From Pycnococcus provasolii (lineage: Eukaryota > Chlorophyta > Pseudoscourfieldiophyceae > Pseudoscourfieldiales), in contig CP150550.1 of the NCBI GenBank assembly GCA_049487715.1, positions 124,001 through 188,000 of the forward strand: 64,000 nucleotides of DNA, written 5' to 3'. The notes below the pieces were generated by a model. It was not told the origin of the DNA, ran no database searches, and saw only the letters and a program-made list of their open reading frames with translations. Of this stretch, positions 38,545 to 47,701 are shown in pieces. Numbering within the stretch: position 1 is the stretch's first letter; each line of letters opens with the position of its first letter. A program made the position numbers and the translations under genes.

Positions 38545-39733
38545 ATGGCTCTTCACCTTCAGCAGGGCCACCTTAAGGCTCCTCTTGTGGTGGGGGAAAA
38601 CGGAAACAACCTTGGGAAGCGCAACCTTGCCGAACGAGATATTTCCGTCCAAGTTCCGGTGCCAGATTTGCAAGCACCAGTTCCGAAACGGGCCAAGGGA
38701 ACTTCAACCGAGATTACCAACGAGTCGTTGGAAGACCGACCGGCAACGCCGCCGACGCCTCAAGCACCGAACAAAAACGGATACAGGGGTGTGAGACAGC
38801 GCCCATGGGTACGTTGCCTTGCTTTTTCGCCTTTTTCTTGCAAACTCCATCCTCCAAACGAAGGAAAACGAAGCGATGCGGATACGATATGCAAAGTGCA
38901 ACCTCAAGCTCACACAAAAACCCTTTCACACAATCACGCACACGACAAACAAAAAAATACAATAGGGCAAGTGGGCGGCGGAGATTCGCGACCCACTAAA
39001 GAAGACACGTGTTTGGCTTGGAACGTATGATAGTGCAACCGAAGCTGCTCGTGCGTACGACCATGCCGCAAGGCTTCTTCGTGGCCGCCAAGCGCGGTGC
39101 AACTTTCCAAGTCGCGAGGAGCGCGCCTTGCGCAACGGCGGGAACACGAGCCAGGATAGCGATGACTATAGCGATGACTGCAGCGAGCTCAGCTCGCACA
39201 CACGAAACCTCGTCGAGACGGCTATCCAGGCCGCACCGTGCCGTGCGGTGGAGAAGGCTGCCGAGAAGGCGGAGAAGGAGCGAGCCCGCGCGGCCATGCT
39301 TGCTGCCCGCGAGCGCGCGGGCAGTCCAGTGCCACCTCCTCCCGTTCCCGAGCCTCAGGTGCAAAAGTTGCACACCGTCACGCCAAGTGGCCGCAGCGAC
39401 GAGGGCGAGAACAGCCTAGGCAGCGACGACGACGACTTCGAGGTGTGCAACCTCATTCTTGCAAGTGCGGAGAACGACTTTTGGGGCGACGCGCCAAGCT
39501 GCTTGGGCTCGTCGACGTGTCTTTTGGACGTGCAAGCCTGCCACGGGTCGTGCCTTGCGCTCCCCGAGGGCGAGAGTGCATTTGAGGCTGCGGCTGTGGC
39601 AGCTGCCGCGGCGGCGGTGGTTGCGGGCGACGTCGACGACGCGTGCGACGATGACGTGGAAGACCTTCTGCTCCACGTGCCAACGATGGACACGACTACT
39701 GGACACGATAGCCTGATGAACGTTTTTTGCTGA
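38545..39733 (+). CDS. AP2/ERF-domain transcription factor
   Basis: Two exons, 38545-38808 and 38966-39733, give about 343 residues. The single AP2 domain is split by the intron exactly after YRGVRQRPW (residues 80-88) and resumes with [20 protein letters not shown], then [25 protein letters not shown]. The YRG and RAYD elements are both intact. The rest is acidic and Ser-rich, likely an activation region. The [13 protein letters not shown] pattern is ERF-like, binding GCC-box or similar DNA. Unspliced reading breaks at the intron, which begins GTACGT and ends ATAG. Targets are unknown. Confidence 0.95.
38809..38965 (+). other. Intron inside the AP2 domain (157 nt)
   Basis: GTACGT donor at 38809, TAG acceptor at 38963-38965, phase 0. 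Splicing restores a continuous AP2 domain. Confidence 0.95.
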
Positions 39734-40283
39734 GAATGTTTATGTTTTTGAACGTTTTTTGTTGTTGAATGTTACGAATGAATGAAATAAAGATAAATAA
39801 AGATGACTACTTATACTACGTTTACGCGCGGCACGCCCGCCCGCATCTCACTCATTGATCTCACTTCCTCGCGTGCTGACATACCCACCCACCCACGCGG
39901 AAGTTGAAGATTTCATCCCCAGGTCCAGGTGGCCCATCTTTCCAAATCACGACAAAAGAACGGGGCCCGCCCGACCTAGGACGGATCTCCCCATCTTCCT
40001 GGCAGTGGAGTTGGAAATGTGGGAATAATGTTGATTTTGCATGCCCGAATCGAATGGTGTTCGCGCCCCCCATTCTCCCCCCATTCCTATTCGTTTGATC
40101 GTTTTCCCTCCCCGGTCTGCATCCCCGGTCTGCATCCCCGGTCTGGTCTGGTCTGGTCGGTCTCTCCCCCCTGGCCTACCTACGCACGGTCTACTGGAAG
40201 TCACGCGCACAACGTTCGTTCCCTTGTTCGAACTCGACCACTCCCCTCTCCACTCTTCCCTCTCCACTCTTCCCTCTTCGTTC
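39734..40283. other. Spacer between AP2 and SLBP genes
   Basis: AATAAA-type signals of AP2 near 39785-39800, then a short tandem repeat CCCCGGTCTGCAT followed by GGTCT units (40111-40160), and duplicated CCACTCTTCCCTCT (40256-40273). No gene and no TTAGGG array seen. Confidence 0.5.
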
Positions 40284-41156
40284 ATGAGCACGATGATACC
40301 GCCTCCTCAGCGCATGTCGTACGAAGGATCGGCTTTGGATGATAATGCTCGTGCTCGTGCTCGCGTTCGTTCGGGTTCGCTGCCAGGTCGTGAACGCTCG
40401 CGCTCGCCAGACGCACGCGGCGAAGCTGTCAGGTCGTCCATGGGATCAGCCCAAGAACAGCACGGGAAGCAGCAGCAGTACAAACTGCAGCAGAAGACGT
40501 GGGCGGCGGACCCGAGGAACACGCGAGTCAGGCTAGGTGCGGTGCCGCCGTGGGCCGCGGAACACAGGGCCATGCGAGACGCGCTCGGGGACGCGGTGCC
40601 AGTCGCGCCAGCGCCGGCTCGGCGCGATGCGCGCGACGCTGACGGCACAGTCGACCACACGGCGGAGTTCGAGCTCGACGACACGCCCGCGAACGTGCCG
40701 ACGGCACTCGCGGCTCAGAGAGACGCACGAGAGGAGGATGCGCGAAGACTAGCGCAGAGGCAGAAGCAAATCGACTTTGGCAAGAACACGCGCGGGTACG
40801 AGCGCTACTCCGCACTCGTGCCGCGTGAGAAGCGCAAGTTCGACAACCCGTGGACACCGGATAAGACGGCGCCGTGCTCGAAGCGTGCGTTTGACGGCCG
40901 CATACGAAAGTGGAGGCGCGAGCTGCACAAGTACGACGAGGAGGCGAACGCCGACGACGGCGACGAACTGGCTCCCGTGGACAACGTTGCGTCCGCGATG
41001 GGCGTTCCTCCGACGGCGCCTCGCCCCACGTCTCGTCCGCCCGCGTCGGCGTTGGACCTGCTTTCTCCGACGACGGGTCTCCCGCAGGACCCCTTTAGTA
41101 ACGCCGCCGCCGCCGCCGCCGTTGACCTGTTTGGCGGCGACGACGATATTCTGTAA
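40284..41156 (+). CDS. SLBP: Histone mRNA stem-loop-binding protein
   Basis: Binds the 3' stem-loop of replication-dependent histone mRNAs and directs their processing and translation. About 290 residues from the Met at 40284. The RNA-binding domain lies at about 158-218: RQKQIDFGKNTRGYERY, VPREKRK, the TPDK variant of the TPNK motif, then SKRAFDGRIRKWRRELHKYD. The Thr of TPNK, phosphorylated in animal SLBP, is kept while Asn is replaced by Asp. Upstream sequence is Arg/Ser-rich, downstream acidic. Its presence implies that histone genes in this alga keep the stem-loop ending. Confidence 0.93.
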   Translation: MSTMIPPPQRMSYEGSALDDNARARARVRSGSLPGRERSRSPDARGEAVRSSMGSAQEQHGKQQQYKLQQKTWAADPRNTRVRLGAVPPWAAEHRAMRDALGDAVPVAPAPARRDARDADGTVDHTAEFELDDTPANVPTALAAQRDAREEDARRLAQRQKQIDFGKNTRGYERYSALVPREKRKFDNPWTPDKTAPCSKRAFDGRIRKWRRELHKYDEEANADDGDELAPVDNVASAMGVPPTAPRPTSRPPASALDLLSPTTGLPQDPFSNAAAAAAVDLFGGDDDIL

Positions 41157-41460
41157 AGGTTTTTTAAAAAAGCTAACTAACCCCTACCCAAACCGTAACC
41201 GAACCCCGAATCTGAATTCATCTCTGTGAAGACTGTGATCCTGCATGCGATTGTAAATGTTTCGGAATCCTTTCCCCATCTGGATGCCGCTGATCCCCTC
41301 TCCCCGACCGCACGCCCCCAACCGTATTTACCGGAGTACCAACCCGTTGGTAACGGAGTACCGGTGCCGCCCTCCCTCCCCTCCCTTTTGGTCCTCTGGT
41401 TGTTCCTCCTCCCCATCCTCACCCCGCCCGATCACTCTCTTGCCAGAATTCCGACTCGCA
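41157..41460. other. Spacer between SLBP and SAM carrier
   Basis: Contains a degenerate CCCTAA-like stretch at about 41178-41212 (AACCCCTACCC, AACCGTAACCGAACCCCG) and a pyrimidine-rich leader. No gene seen. Confidence 0.5.
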
Positions 41461-42345
41461 ATGCCGGACGCCGACTCGCACCCGCGTCCGTCCACGTCCG
41501 GATCCGCCTTCACGACGCACTTCCTCGCAGGTGGCATCGCGGGGTGCGCCGTGGAAGCCGCCTTCTACCCGCTCGACACCGTCAAGACGTGCATACAGGC
41601 GTCCAAACCCATCCCGCCGCTCGCGCAGCTCTACCGAGGAGTCGGCGCGAACCTCGCGGGCGCATTTCCAGCCACCGCGGTTTTCATTGTCGTCTACGAG
41701 GAGGTCAGGCAGCGTCTCGGCGAAAACGAAGGGACAAGGCAGGGATGGAGCAAAATGGCGTCGTCCGCGACCGCCGCGGTGTCCGCCGGATTCGCAGCGT
41801 CGGCTCTGCGCGTGCCGACAGAGGTTATCAAGCAGAACCTGCAGGCTGGCAACTTCGCGTCCATCACCGACGCAGTGCGTGGCGTCGTGCGCTCACGCGG
41901 CGTGGTGGGTGGACTCTTCGCAGGATACGCATCCTTCATGGCTCGCGAACTTCCTTTCGACACCATCGAGTTCTGCAGCTACGAGTCGTTTCGACGTTCG
42001 TGGACGGCGCGTACGGGCCACGAGCCGAATGCCTTCGTCACGACCGCCTTGGGAACGGTGGCTGGCGCATTCACAGGCTACGTGACAACGCCCATGGACG
42101 TCATCAAGACAAAACTCATGACGGAGACGCACCACAAGGGCATCATCGACTGTGCGACGCAAGTCGTGAGGGAGGGTGGGCCGGTGGCGCTGCTCCGAGG
42201 TGCTGCTCCGAGGTGTCTGTGGATCGCCCTAGGAGGTGGCGTGTTCTTCACTGCGCTCGAGGAGTCACGCGTTGCCGTGAGTTGGATGCTGAACCGCTCC
42301 GTTGCTCCGCCGGCATCACTGCCGGTGACATGCTGTGACGAGTGA
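41461..42345 (+). CDS. SAMC: S-adenosylmethionine carrier, mitochondrial carrier family
   Basis: 294 residues from the Met at 41461. Three carrier repeats with signatures PLDTVKT, PTEVIKQ and PMDVIKTK and paired glycine-rich helices (FLAGGIAGC, GTVAGAFTGYVTTP). Sequence words (LAGGIAGCAVEAAFYPLDTVKT, CRVPTEVIKQ-like RVPTEVIKQ, ELPFDTIEFC.YE) match SAM carriers (PET8/SLC25A26/SAMC), which exchange SAM for S-adenosylhomocysteine across the inner mitochondrial or plastid envelope membrane. No clear targeting extension is needed. The upstream in-frame Met at 41257 would add unlikely sequence. Confidence 0.9.
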   Translation: MPDADSHPRPSTSGSAFTTHFLAGGIAGCAVEAAFYPLDTVKTCIQASKPIPPLAQLYRGVGANLAGAFPATAVFIVVYEEVRQRLGENEGTRQGWSKMASSATAAVSAGFAASALRVPTEVIKQNLQAGNFASITDAVRGVVRSRGVVGGLFAGYASFMARELPFDTIEFCSYESFRRSWTARTGHEPNAFVTTALGTVAGAFTGYVTTPMDVIKTKLMTETHHKGIIDCATQVVREGGPVALLRGAAPRCLWIALGGGVFFTALEESRVAVSWMLNRSVAPPASLPVTCCDE

Positions 42346-42488
42346 TCATTCTTTGACTGGCTCGGAATGCAATGCAAAGTCAATTTCGTCATGCGTACAA
42401 TATTTGTTCTTTTATAAATAATAAACAACAGCAAGTTACATAAGAGTACTGTACAATAGTAATCCAAAGATCGAAATTGTTCCTCACG

Positions 42489-44030
42489 TCACGTGAGAGC
42501 GAATCCCGTTTCCGCATCCACAATCACTGGACCATCCTCGCCCGTGCGACCCGTCTCCAGGTACCGCATGAGGATCGCTTCTCCATCGTCCGCATCGCCA
42601 AGCACCTCCATGACGAGAGGGTCGCTGTCCTGCTCCACGCTCACACCGAAACGACTTGCCATGAGATCTGCGATGCTCGTGAGGCTTGCGTTGAGACTTT
42701 CCAGAGCCTTGGTCGTGCCCCCTCCCGTGCGAGAGGCGTGCTGCTTCGCCGCACGTACCGTCCGAACGAGACGGCGCAGCATAGGGAGAAGGAACACCTC
42801 GCCGTTGTCGCCACCAATCTCTTTCGCTCCTGTCATCTTTGACGTGTGCTCGTACGTGCGTTCGTGGCCGTCGGCGTCGAGCTCGACGTCGCCGTCGTCC
42901 AGCCGCTCACCAGGGGCAGTCTGCAAGCTGGCGCCATCTTCCGTTCCACAGCTCATGGCGGCAGTTGCGGCATCGCTTGGCTCTGCTGTCGTTCCCTCGA
43001 ATTCCGCGAAAAAGCCCGAGTCCACCTGCGCAAGTTGTACCTTGGCACTCTCCACAAACATGCGAAAGAGATTCGGACGGCGAAGCACGAGATCCTCGCA
43101 TCTGCACAGAAGGATGAAGCATGCTTTCCAGTGGTAATACGCGTGGTACGAGTGCACGTAGAGAAACAGCACAAATGCCAGCTGAAACGTGCCAACCATG
43201 CGCTTCTCGCTGCCACCGTATACGCTCGCGAGCATTGCGTCTACTGAAGCGCTCGGGTCAATGTAAAATGCGGAGACGGCAGCGGGAGACGAGCCTTCGG
43301 GTGGCGCGTCGAGCTGCGGAAAGACAGCCGCGCGCTCTGCGTCAGCGTGGTGAGGTGTAATGGCATCGCTCATCGCCTTGGCATCGTCGGGTGCCGACGA
43401 ACCGTCGCGCATTGCGCGCCGTCGACTCGGCGCGTGTGCCCACCTAGCCTGAGCATCCGCCGCATCCGGGTCGCCTGGGTGAATGTTGGCATCCACTGGC
43501 ACGCCGCAGTGCGCGAGCACGGCGTGGTCCACGTGGTTGGTTAACGCGCACCAAATCTCCCAGCACCCGTCGTCTGGATACGGCACGAGCGCGTCGTTCA
43601 TCGCACCGGCGAGCGCCGCCGCCGCCGCCAGTCCCTGCGGCGGCGGCGCGTCCGCCTTCCACTCTTCGCTTGGGTCGCGCACGAACGTCTCCGTTGTAGC
43701 GTCCCATTTTCGCGCGTGAATCGTTCGTGCGAGTGCTGAGCTCGACGCCGACGACGCCGACGACGACGCGTGTCCAGGTGCCGCCGCCGACACCTCTAGG
43801 AAGAACGCGCTGCGTGGTGCGGATGGTCCTGACGAGTACGAGAGGAGGTGTAGGCCTGGTGGTAGGAGTATTCCTGAGAATTTGCGCGTGGCTGGCGTGA
43901 CGTCGAACCCGTAGGCGTCGACTTGGAACGTCATTCCTTCATAGCCCCCCGTGGCTGCGCAGGGCACGTCCAGGAGGAGCAAGACGCCCATGGACGACGC
44001 GGGATGATGTTGCGGCGGAGATGTCGCCAT
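42489..44030 (-). CDS. AAR2: AAR2 homologue, U5 snRNP assembly factor
   Basis: 513 residues. AAR2 holds cytoplasmic U5 snRNP in an immature form by binding Prp8 until phosphorylation releases it for Brr2 exchange. The N-terminal motifs fit: VLLLLDVPCAATGGYEGMTF, F.VDAYGF.V.P.F.GI.LLPPGLHLLSYSS, then FFLEV and a VRKWD-like HARKWD. The C-terminal helical domain includes GTFQLAFVLFLYVHSYHAYYHWKACFILLC-type sequence, typical of AAR2. A poly-Ser/Ala run and acidic inserts are local features. Together with U2AF35 it shows a working spliceosome despite few introns here. Confidence 0.88.
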   Translation of the reverse strand: MATSPPQHHPASSMGVLLLLDVPCAATGGYEGMTFQVDAYGFDVTPATRKFSGILLPPGLHLLSYSSGPSAPRSAFFLEVSAAAPGHASSSASSASSSALARTIHARKWDATTETFVRDPSEEWKADAPPPQGLAAAAALAGAMNDALVPYPDDGCWEIWCALTNHVDHAVLAHCGVPVDANIHPGDPDAADAQARWAHAPSRRRAMRDGSSAPDDAKAMSDAITPHHADAERAAVFPQLDAPPEGSSPAAVSAFYIDPSASVDAMLASVYGGSEKRMVGTFQLAFVLFLYVHSYHAYYHWKACFILLCRCEDLVLRRPNLFRMFVESAKVQLAQVDSGFFAEFEGTTAEPSDAATAAMSCGTEDGASLQTAPGERLDDGDVELDADGHERTYEHTSKMTGAKEIGGDNGEVFLLPMLRRLVRTVRAAKQHASRTGGGTTKALESLNASLTSIADLMASRFGVSVEQDSDPLVMEVLGDADDGEAILMRYLETGRTGEDGPVIVDAETGFALT

Positions 44031-44047
44031 AGAAAAAAGTAGAATGA

Positions 44048-44068
44048 GGGTTAGGGTTAGGGTTAGGG
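44048..44068. repeat. Tandem TTAGGG in the AAR2/MenA divergent promoter
   Basis: GGGTTAGGGTTAGGGTTAGGG, only 18 bp upstream of the AAR2 start and about 80 bp before the MenA ATG, sense for MenA. The whole head-to-head spacer is only 116 bp, so the array must lie in a core promoter or 5' UTR. Confidence 0.92.
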
Positions 44069-44146
44069 TGATTTGTGCTCCTGGAATTCTAGAAGGAGAA
44101 CCTGTCTCACCTTAGACGCGCGCGTATCTTCTTTCACGGGGGGGCC

Positions 44147-45358
44147 ATGGCCTCTGCTCCTCTGACGCACTTCGAGGAGGACTCGTCGGCGGCGGGCAGT
44201 CGTAGCGATCCGTGGTCAAAAGCATCATCGTTAGCACCAGCACCTCTGCCTTCGTCTCTCTCAACACACGTGGCGCACCAAAACGCACCAACATCGGATT
44301 GGAGGGACACTTCACATGTCCTCGCCGTATCACCCGCCGTCGTTGCGAACGGATCGCAATCGCACAAAGCGATTCCCCCGCCGTCGTCACTCTCCGTCGC
44401 TGTCGCGCCCACGCTATGGATGACACGTCGGTGGCTGCTCTGGCTCGCGGCACTCAGACCAAAAACGCTAACGGCTTCCGTCGCGCCCGTACTCGTTGGA
44501 ACGGCACTCAGCGCGTTCTTGGGAGGTGAGCTCGACGTGCCGCTCGTTCTCACACTCACGCTGCCGGCATTCATACTCGTGCAAATTGGAACGAATCTAG
44601 TCAACGACGCCGTTGACTACACACGCGGCGCAGACACGGAGGAACGCAAGGGGCCGAGGAGACTCACGCAGACGGGCGTCGTGTCGCCGAGTGTCGTGCA
44701 CGCGACGGGCGTCGCGTGCTTCGCACTTGCACTTATGCTGATGATTCCCGTCTTCTACCGGAGAGGATGGCTTCTCGCAGCCACGTTGCTCGTGTCGTGC
44801 GCCGCGGGATACGCATACACGGGAGGACCGTACCCACTCGCGTACCACGCCTTGGGCGACGTGACTGTCGTGCTTTTCTTTGGCGTCGTGTGCGTGAGCG
44901 TCATAAGGCACGTGCACGACGGAAAGGCTCTGTACGATGCGCCCAGCACGCTCGCGGGCCTGCAGGTTGGCGTGCTCGCGGCGACGCTGCTTGTGATTAA
45001 CAACCTTCGCGACAGCGACACCGACCGCGCGTGCGGCAAGCGCACGCTCGTCGTCGTGGTTGGCCAGCGTGGCGGCAAGCACGAGGTGGTGATCGCGACC
45101 GCAGCAGCGTATTTGCTTGGCGCGTTGTGGTGGCTCTGCTACCCTCAACGCGGGGCAGCCGCCGCACTGGCGCCGCTTCTCACGCTGCCGCTCTCAATCT
45201 CGCTGCTTCGCGACGTTATGCGCACGCCCGACAGTCCGTCTCTCGCTGCGGGCGAGGTGTACACCGCGTTGCTTGCGCGCGCCGCGGGTGTTCACTTAGT
45301 GTTCAGCGCGTGTCTGTCGTTCGGCTTGCTGTTCGGCGCACGTGCTGTGACTGTATGA
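44147..45358 (+). CDS. menA: 1,4-dihydroxy-2-naphthoate phytyltransferase (MenA/ABC4)
   Basis: Plastid UbiA-family prenyltransferase that attaches the phytyl chain in phylloquinone (vitamin K1) synthesis, needed for photosystem I. 403 residues; the first about 100 (Ser/Ala/Pro-rich) are a transit region. LRPKTLTASVAPVLVGTAL begins the domain. The first Asp motif is NLVNDAVDYTRGAD and the second is NNLRDSDTD, both with the Mg-diphosphate binding Asp residues. About eight to nine hydrophobic helices follow the UbiA pattern. GPRRLTQTGVVSP is the MenA-specific segment. Confidence 0.93.
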   Translation: MASAPLTHFEEDSSAAGSRSDPWSKASSLAPAPLPSSLSTHVAHQNAPTSDWRDTSHVLAVSPAVVANGSQSHKAIPPPSSLSVAVAPTLWMTRRWLLWLAALRPKTLTASVAPVLVGTALSAFLGGELDVPLVLTLTLPAFILVQIGTNLVNDAVDYTRGADTEERKGPRRLTQTGVVSPSVVHATGVACFALALMLMIPVFYRRGWLLAATLLVSCAAGYAYTGGPYPLAYHALGDVTVVLFFGVVCVSVIRHVHDGKALYDAPSTLAGLQVGVLAATLLVINNLRDSDTDRACGKRTLVVVVGQRGGKHEVVIATAAAYLLGALWWLCYPQRGAAAALAPLLTLPLSISLLRDVMRTPDSPSLAAGEVYTALLARAAGVHLVFSACLSFGLLFGARAVTV

Positions 45359-45420
45359 ATAGACAAAGTCTGTACCGTACCTTACTGTAATGGTATGTAA
45401 AGTTTATTTATTTTCTAAGG

Positions 45421-45434
45421 TACTGTAGTACTAC
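45421..45434. repeat. TACTGTAGTACTAC palindromic motif, copy 2
   Basis: Identical 14-mer to 30231-30244, containing the perfect palindrome GTAGTACTAC, in the MenA-PAQR spacer. Confidence 0.7.
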
Positions 45435-45602
45435 CCAAACGACGACGGAATAGGGTTTCAGTGACTCCCAACTAGGGTTACGAGTAAGGGTGGGGAAGGG
45501 AAAGTCCTTCTTCGGATATAAAAATCTCTCCATTCCTTTTCGGTTGTTCCCCACTTCGTTTCAGCCGTTCACTTCTCGATTTTTTTCTTTACCCCTGCTG
45601 CC

Positions 45603-46562
45603 ATGCCGCTGCACCGAACGCGCTCGTACCTCCAAGGCATGGCGCTGTCGTCGTTCGAGCGCCTGCCAGCCTTTCTGTCGGACAACGAGTACATCCGTGA
45701 AGGATACCGCGTGGGCTGGCGTCCGATCGAGCTGCTGCTCTCTGTGTTTCAGCTGCACAACGAGACGGTGAACATATGGACGCACATGCTCCCGCTCGTG
45801 TACTTCGGCGCAACCTTCCTGGTTGCGCATGAGCAAGAGCAGGCGCCACCGCCGCTGTGCAGCGACAAGTGGGCAGTCACACGCTGGCTGACGTCGTCCG
45901 CCGGCGAGCTGACGTGCCTGCACCGGCCTCAGCCACCGACGTGGCCCATGTGGGTGTTCCGCGCCGGCGTCGTCGCGTGCTTCGTCGGAAGCACTGTCGG
46001 GCACACATTCGCTTGCCACTCGCCGTCCGTGAGCGACACGCTTTGGCAGTTTGACTACGCGGGAATTGCCATCCTCATCACCACGTCGTTCTTTCCGCCC
46101 GTGTTCTACGGACTCGGTTGCGCGGCACCCACGCTCAGCACCGTCTACCTTTTCACGATCGTGGCGCTCGGTATCATGACCGTCGTGGCGACGTTCTCTT
46201 CCACGTTCACGACGACACGCATGCGCCCGTTCCGTGCGCTACTGTACGTGCTACTCGGGTCGTTTGGCGCGGTACCGCTCGTGCACCTCGCCTCCCTGCA
46301 CTGGGGCACAGGCGCCCGCAATCAGTACTGGAGCGACGTCTTTCGCGGCGAGGTGGCCATGGCGGCGAGCTACCTCTCCGGTGCCGCCGTCTTCGCGACG
46401 CGCGTTCCTGAGCGCTTCTTCCCCGGACAATGCGACCTCGTGGGTGCGAGTCATCAGGTTTTCCACGTGTTTATTGTGCTTGGAACGATGGCACACATCT
46501 ACAGCTGTGACACGTTCCGCGACTGGGCGCATTTTGGCGACACGTGCACGGCACCTTTGTAG
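45603..46562 (+). CDS. PAQR/hemolysin-III family seven-helix membrane protein
   Basis: 319 residues. Family motifs: YI..GYRVGW at the N-terminus, LHNETVNIWTH at the start of helix 1, HTFACHS in helix 3, DYAGIAILI in helix 4 and HQVFHV in the last helix. The His residues in HTFACHS and HQVFHV and the Asp of DYAGI form the zinc site of adiponectin receptors. Homologues are plant HHP proteins and animal PAQRs, with ceramidase or hormone-receptor roles; plant ones affect osmotic and sugar response. Substrate in this alga is unknown. The Met at 45603 is followed by MALSSFERLPAFLSDNEY 13 residues later, an alternative start. Spacer upstream carries one TAGGGTTAC motif. Confidence 0.92.
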   Translation: MPLHRTRSYLQGMALSSFERLPAFLSDNEYIREGYRVGWRPIELLLSVFQLHNETVNIWTHMLPLVYFGATFLVAHEQEQAPPPLCSDKWAVTRWLTSSAGELTCLHRPQPPTWPMWVFRAGVVACFVGSTVGHTFACHSPSVSDTLWQFDYAGIAILITTSFFPPVFYGLGCAAPTLSTVYLFTIVALGIMTVVATFSSTFTTTRMRPFRALLYVLLGSFGAVPLVHLASLHWGTGARNQYWSDVFRGEVAMAASYLSGAAVFATRVPERFFPGQCDLVGASHQVFHVFIVLGTMAHIYSCDTFRDWAHFGDTCTAPL

Positions 46563-46642
46563 CAAAAAATAGTAGTAAGGTGTATTTCGAATATTCCGTA
46601 ACACGTTGCCAACCTAAAAAAAGAAGCACACGGGTGGCCTGC

Positions 46643-47107
46643 TTACAGCTTCTTCCAGACATTGCCGTCGGGGAATCGGACGCCGTCTCCGACCCACTCG
46701 CCAGTCAAGTCCTTGGGTCCCCCCTTTGGTGAGAAGTCGATGAAGATCTTCTTCTCGTCCTCGAAGATTTTGCCCGAGAGGTTCCACGGTCGCTGCGGCT
46801 CCCCATTTTCACACCCCGGCGTTCCGTCGGTACCTGAGACGACGCCGTTGCTGGCGATGGCCCTCGCGCATCCGGGGTGCTTCGGGTCTGCGTAGTTTCC
46901 CTCGAAGATGGACACGGCGTGTGCCGCTGCGGGCGTCACGGTGATGACGAGAGATGCGAGAAGTGCGAGCGAGGAGTTGAGTTCGTTCTTCTTCTTCAGA
47001 TGACGGGAACGTTGGGTGGACGATGACATGGTCGTGCACGTGCGACACCTAACACCCTGAGACTGAGACTGAGACTGCATGCGCATAACACGAGTGGTGA
47101 GCGCCAT
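46643..47107 (-). CDS. Small conserved thylakoid-lumen-type protein
   Basis: 154 residues. Residues 1-40 are Ser/Arg/Thr-rich (transit-like); 44-64 are hydrophobic (LALLASLVITVTPAAAHA) ending AAAHA, fitting lumenal cleavage. The mature part has FEGNYADPKHPGCAR, VSGTDGTPGC, then IFIDFSPKGGPKDLTGEW and DGVRFPDGNVWKK. I recall these words from an uncharacterised family in algae, plants and cyanobacteria. Function unknown. Several Mets near the start (47107, 47086, 47029) make the first one uncertain. Tail to tail with PAQR. Confidence 0.82.
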   Translation of the reverse strand: MALTTRVMRMQSQSQSQGVRCRTCTTMSSSTQRSRHLKKKNELNSSLALLASLVITVTPAAAHAVSIFEGNYADPKHPGCARAIASNGVVSGTDGTPGCENGEPQRPWNLSGKIFEDEKKIFIDFSPKGGPKDLTGEWVGDGVRFPDGNVWKKL

Positions 47108-47257
47108 GGTACGGTAAAACCAATGGGCAGATGGGAGTGCTCCGAAGAGGGAAAAAAAACCGAAAACGTGGTTTGTTTGTTTGTTTGTGGTGGAGAATGG
47201 AGATCACCCGATGAACAATCCATGCAGCAAGCAAGGTCAGCAAGCAACCCGAACCCC

Positions 47258-47289
47258 ATAACCCTAACCCCATAACCCTAACCCTAACC
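47258..47289. repeat. Telomere-like CCCTAA/CCCATAACCC repeats upstream of the lumen protein
   Basis: CCCATAACCCTAACCCCATAACCCTAACCCTAACC-type series in the spacer 47108-47701 between the lumen gene (-) and the F-box gene (+), reading TTAGGG in sense of the lumen gene. The rest of the spacer contains TAGTAGTACTGTA (47537-47549, relative of the palindromic motif) and leader sequence. Confidence 0.85.
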
Positions 47290-47701
47290 AGGGCATGAGG
47301 TTAGGTTTTCCCGCTCTTCTCTTGGTTCGCGAGCCCTGGCACCTTGTTTCAAACTTACTGGGTTACTCCTCCACGGACTTCCGGAATTCCCCCCCTGGAC
47401 GAGGACGAGGACCCGGACCAGGCCGGCTGGTGCGCGCATCATCCCCTTTCTTTTCATTCTCGAATATCGTATCTGTCAGTTAACTGTTCGTTTGCTTTCC
47501 ATTTCCATTCATTTACAAGGGTAACAGTGTTACCTTAGTAGTACTGTATGCCTTCTTCTTCTCCAGCACTACCCGTACAGGCTTGTGGTTCCCGCCCAGC
47601 ACTTGTGGACTTCTCAAGCAGCAGCTTGTGATGTGGATCTTCCTCCATTTCGCATTCAACCACAACCACAGAAAAGCACATGGAAAGGATCGCAAGGATC
47701 G

